Source of the DNA: Alphaproteobacteria bacterium
GTDB lineage: Bacteria > Pseudomonadota > Alphaproteobacteria > UBA828
Direction of reading: 5' to 3'
DNA: 5,200 nucleotides
Assembly (NCBI GenBank): GCA_018668475.1
Contig: JABJCZ010000042.1
Coordinates: 1-5,200 of the forward strand
Under the pieces are notes generated by a model, which made no database searches, was not told where the DNA came from, and was given only the letters and a program-made list of their open reading frames with translations. Positions 4,668 to 5,200 of this stretch are shown piece by piece. A program made the translations under genes and the position numbers. Position 1 is the first letter of the stretch, and each line of letters begins with the position of its first letter.

Positions 4668-5200
4668 ATGACCCTGTCTGTGGACGTGTTCTATTCCTTT
4701 CGCAGTCCCTACTGCTATGTGCTGAACGCCCGCCTGCGCAAACTTGAAGCTGAGTGGGACGCACGAGTGGTGTTGCGACCGGTCTATCCCATCGCCATCC
4801 GGGATCGCGACTTTTTCAAGCGGACTGACCCGCTGCGTCGGGCCTATCACATTCTGGATGCTGCCCGAGAAGCGGAGTTTCTTGGCCTACCCTATCGCCG
4901 ACCGGTGCCGGACCCGGTTGTCTCTGATCTCGAAAAAGACACATTCGCCGAGGACCAACCACATATCCACCGGCTCGTTCGGCTCGCCCAGGCCGCCGCA
5001 CGCAACGGCGACGGCCTTCCTTTCGCCGACGCCGTGATGACCCTGCTATGGGATGGCCAGACCGACAATTGGCATGAAGGTGATCACCTCGCCCAGACAA
5101 TCGACGGCGCCGGCCTCAACTACGCTGCGCTGGCCGCGACCGCGGAACACGAGTCGGAGGCCCTCGACGCCGAAATTGAGGCCAACCAGGTGGACCAACG
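4668..5200 (+). CDS. DsbA-family / 2-hydroxychromene-2-carboxylate isomerase-like protein, 3' end outside the window
   Basis: The frame from ATG 4668 stays open to the window end, giving 177 codons. The N-terminal strand and loop VDVFYSFRSPYCYVLNARL is characteristic of the thioredoxin-fold DsbA/HCCA-isomerase (kappa-class GST-like) family, in which a Ser-Pro-Tyr loop binds glutathione; S13 would be the Ser equivalent. There is no CxxC, so a disulfide oxidoreductase is unlikely; C16 lies just after SPY. A helical insert follows (residues about 50-170, including WHEGDHLAQTIDGAGLNYAAL), as in this family. The window ends near EIEANQVDQ, before the GVPT-type cis-proline motif and final helix, so about 25-40 residues are probably missing. 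GGAG at 4656-4659, eight bases upstream, supports the start. It is co-oriented with the AOR gene but 121 bases away, with a possible terminator between. The substrate cannot be told; catabolic HCCA isomerase activity would need aromatic-degradation genes, none of which are seen. Confidence 0.72.
   Translation, partial: MTLSVDVFYSFRSPYCYVLNARLRKLEAEWDARVVLRPVYPIAIRDRDFFKRTDPLRRAYHILDAAREAEFLGLPYRRPVPDPVVSDLEKDTFAEDQPHIHRLVRLAQAAARNGDGLPFADAVMTLLWDGQTDNWHEGDHLAQTIDGAGLNYAALAATAEHESEALDAEIEANQVDQ

Noticed and set aside
4744..5037. 97-codon plus-strand frame inside the DsbA-like gene
   Set aside because: The frame starting at 4668 gives a recognisable thioredoxin-fold family protein open to the window end; the other frame is a shadow.
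1..5200. CRISPR array, tRNA/rRNA genes, insertion sequence or transposase
   Set aside because: I saw no regularly spaced repeats, no tRNA-like fold, no terminal inverted repeats with flanking duplications, and no transposase or integrase motifs in any frame.

Overview
The window looks like a chromosomal segment of a Gram-negative bacterium, most likely Pseudomonadota. This rests on a glutathione-type glyoxalase I, a DsbA/2-hydroxychromene-2-carboxylate-isomerase-like protein, an RsmB-like C-terminus, clear Shine-Dalgarno sites, and GC-rich coding DNA in most of the window. The sequence alone does not decide between alpha- and gammaproteobacteria. The first ~140 bases are clearly more AT-rich than the rest.

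Layout: (1) 1-99 (+), the last 32 residues of a gene that looks like an rRNA cytosine-C5 methyltransferase (RsmB type). (2) 100-141, an AT-only inverted repeat between convergent genes. (3) 142-534 (-), a glyoxalase I/VOC protein with all four metal ligands. (4) 535-692, a divergent promoter region. (5) 693-1694 (+), an amidohydrolase_2 (ACMSD-like) TIM-barrel protein. (6) 1691-2494 (+), overlapping it by 4 bases (ATGA), a MIP18/DUF59-type iron-sulfur/metal assembly protein with a long C-terminal extension. (7) 2495-2653, a 159-base gap with a small hairpin and two purine-rich SD-like sites. (8) 2654-4546 (+), a 630-residue aldehyde:ferredoxin oxidoreductase (AOR) family protein. (9) 4547-4667, a gap with a hairpin and T-run. 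(10) 4668 to beyond the window end (+), a DsbA/HCCA-isomerase-like protein that no stop codon closes here.

The most interesting part is the co-oriented set amidohydrolase, MIP18-like protein and AOR homologue. As I recall, the same amidohydrolase plus DUF59 pair accompanies soluble diiron (propane-type) monooxygenases in actinobacteria. Here the pair sits instead beside a W/Mo-pterin enzyme. One reading is that the pair is a portable module serving metalloenzymes or their metabolites, not a catalytic step tied to one oxidase. The AOR homologue is itself divergent. It keeps the two pterin-binding Asp motifs and the fourth cluster cysteine, but its cysteine motif is C-x3-C-x3-C instead of C-x2-C-x3-C. 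The region expected to carry the catalytic His of Pyrococcus AOR has no His at all. No ferredoxin-like, NADH-binding or cofactor-biosynthesis gene is visible, so its electron partner and substrate remain unknown. The flanking glyoxalase and isomerase-like genes are at least compatible with a local theme of reactive carbonyl metabolism.
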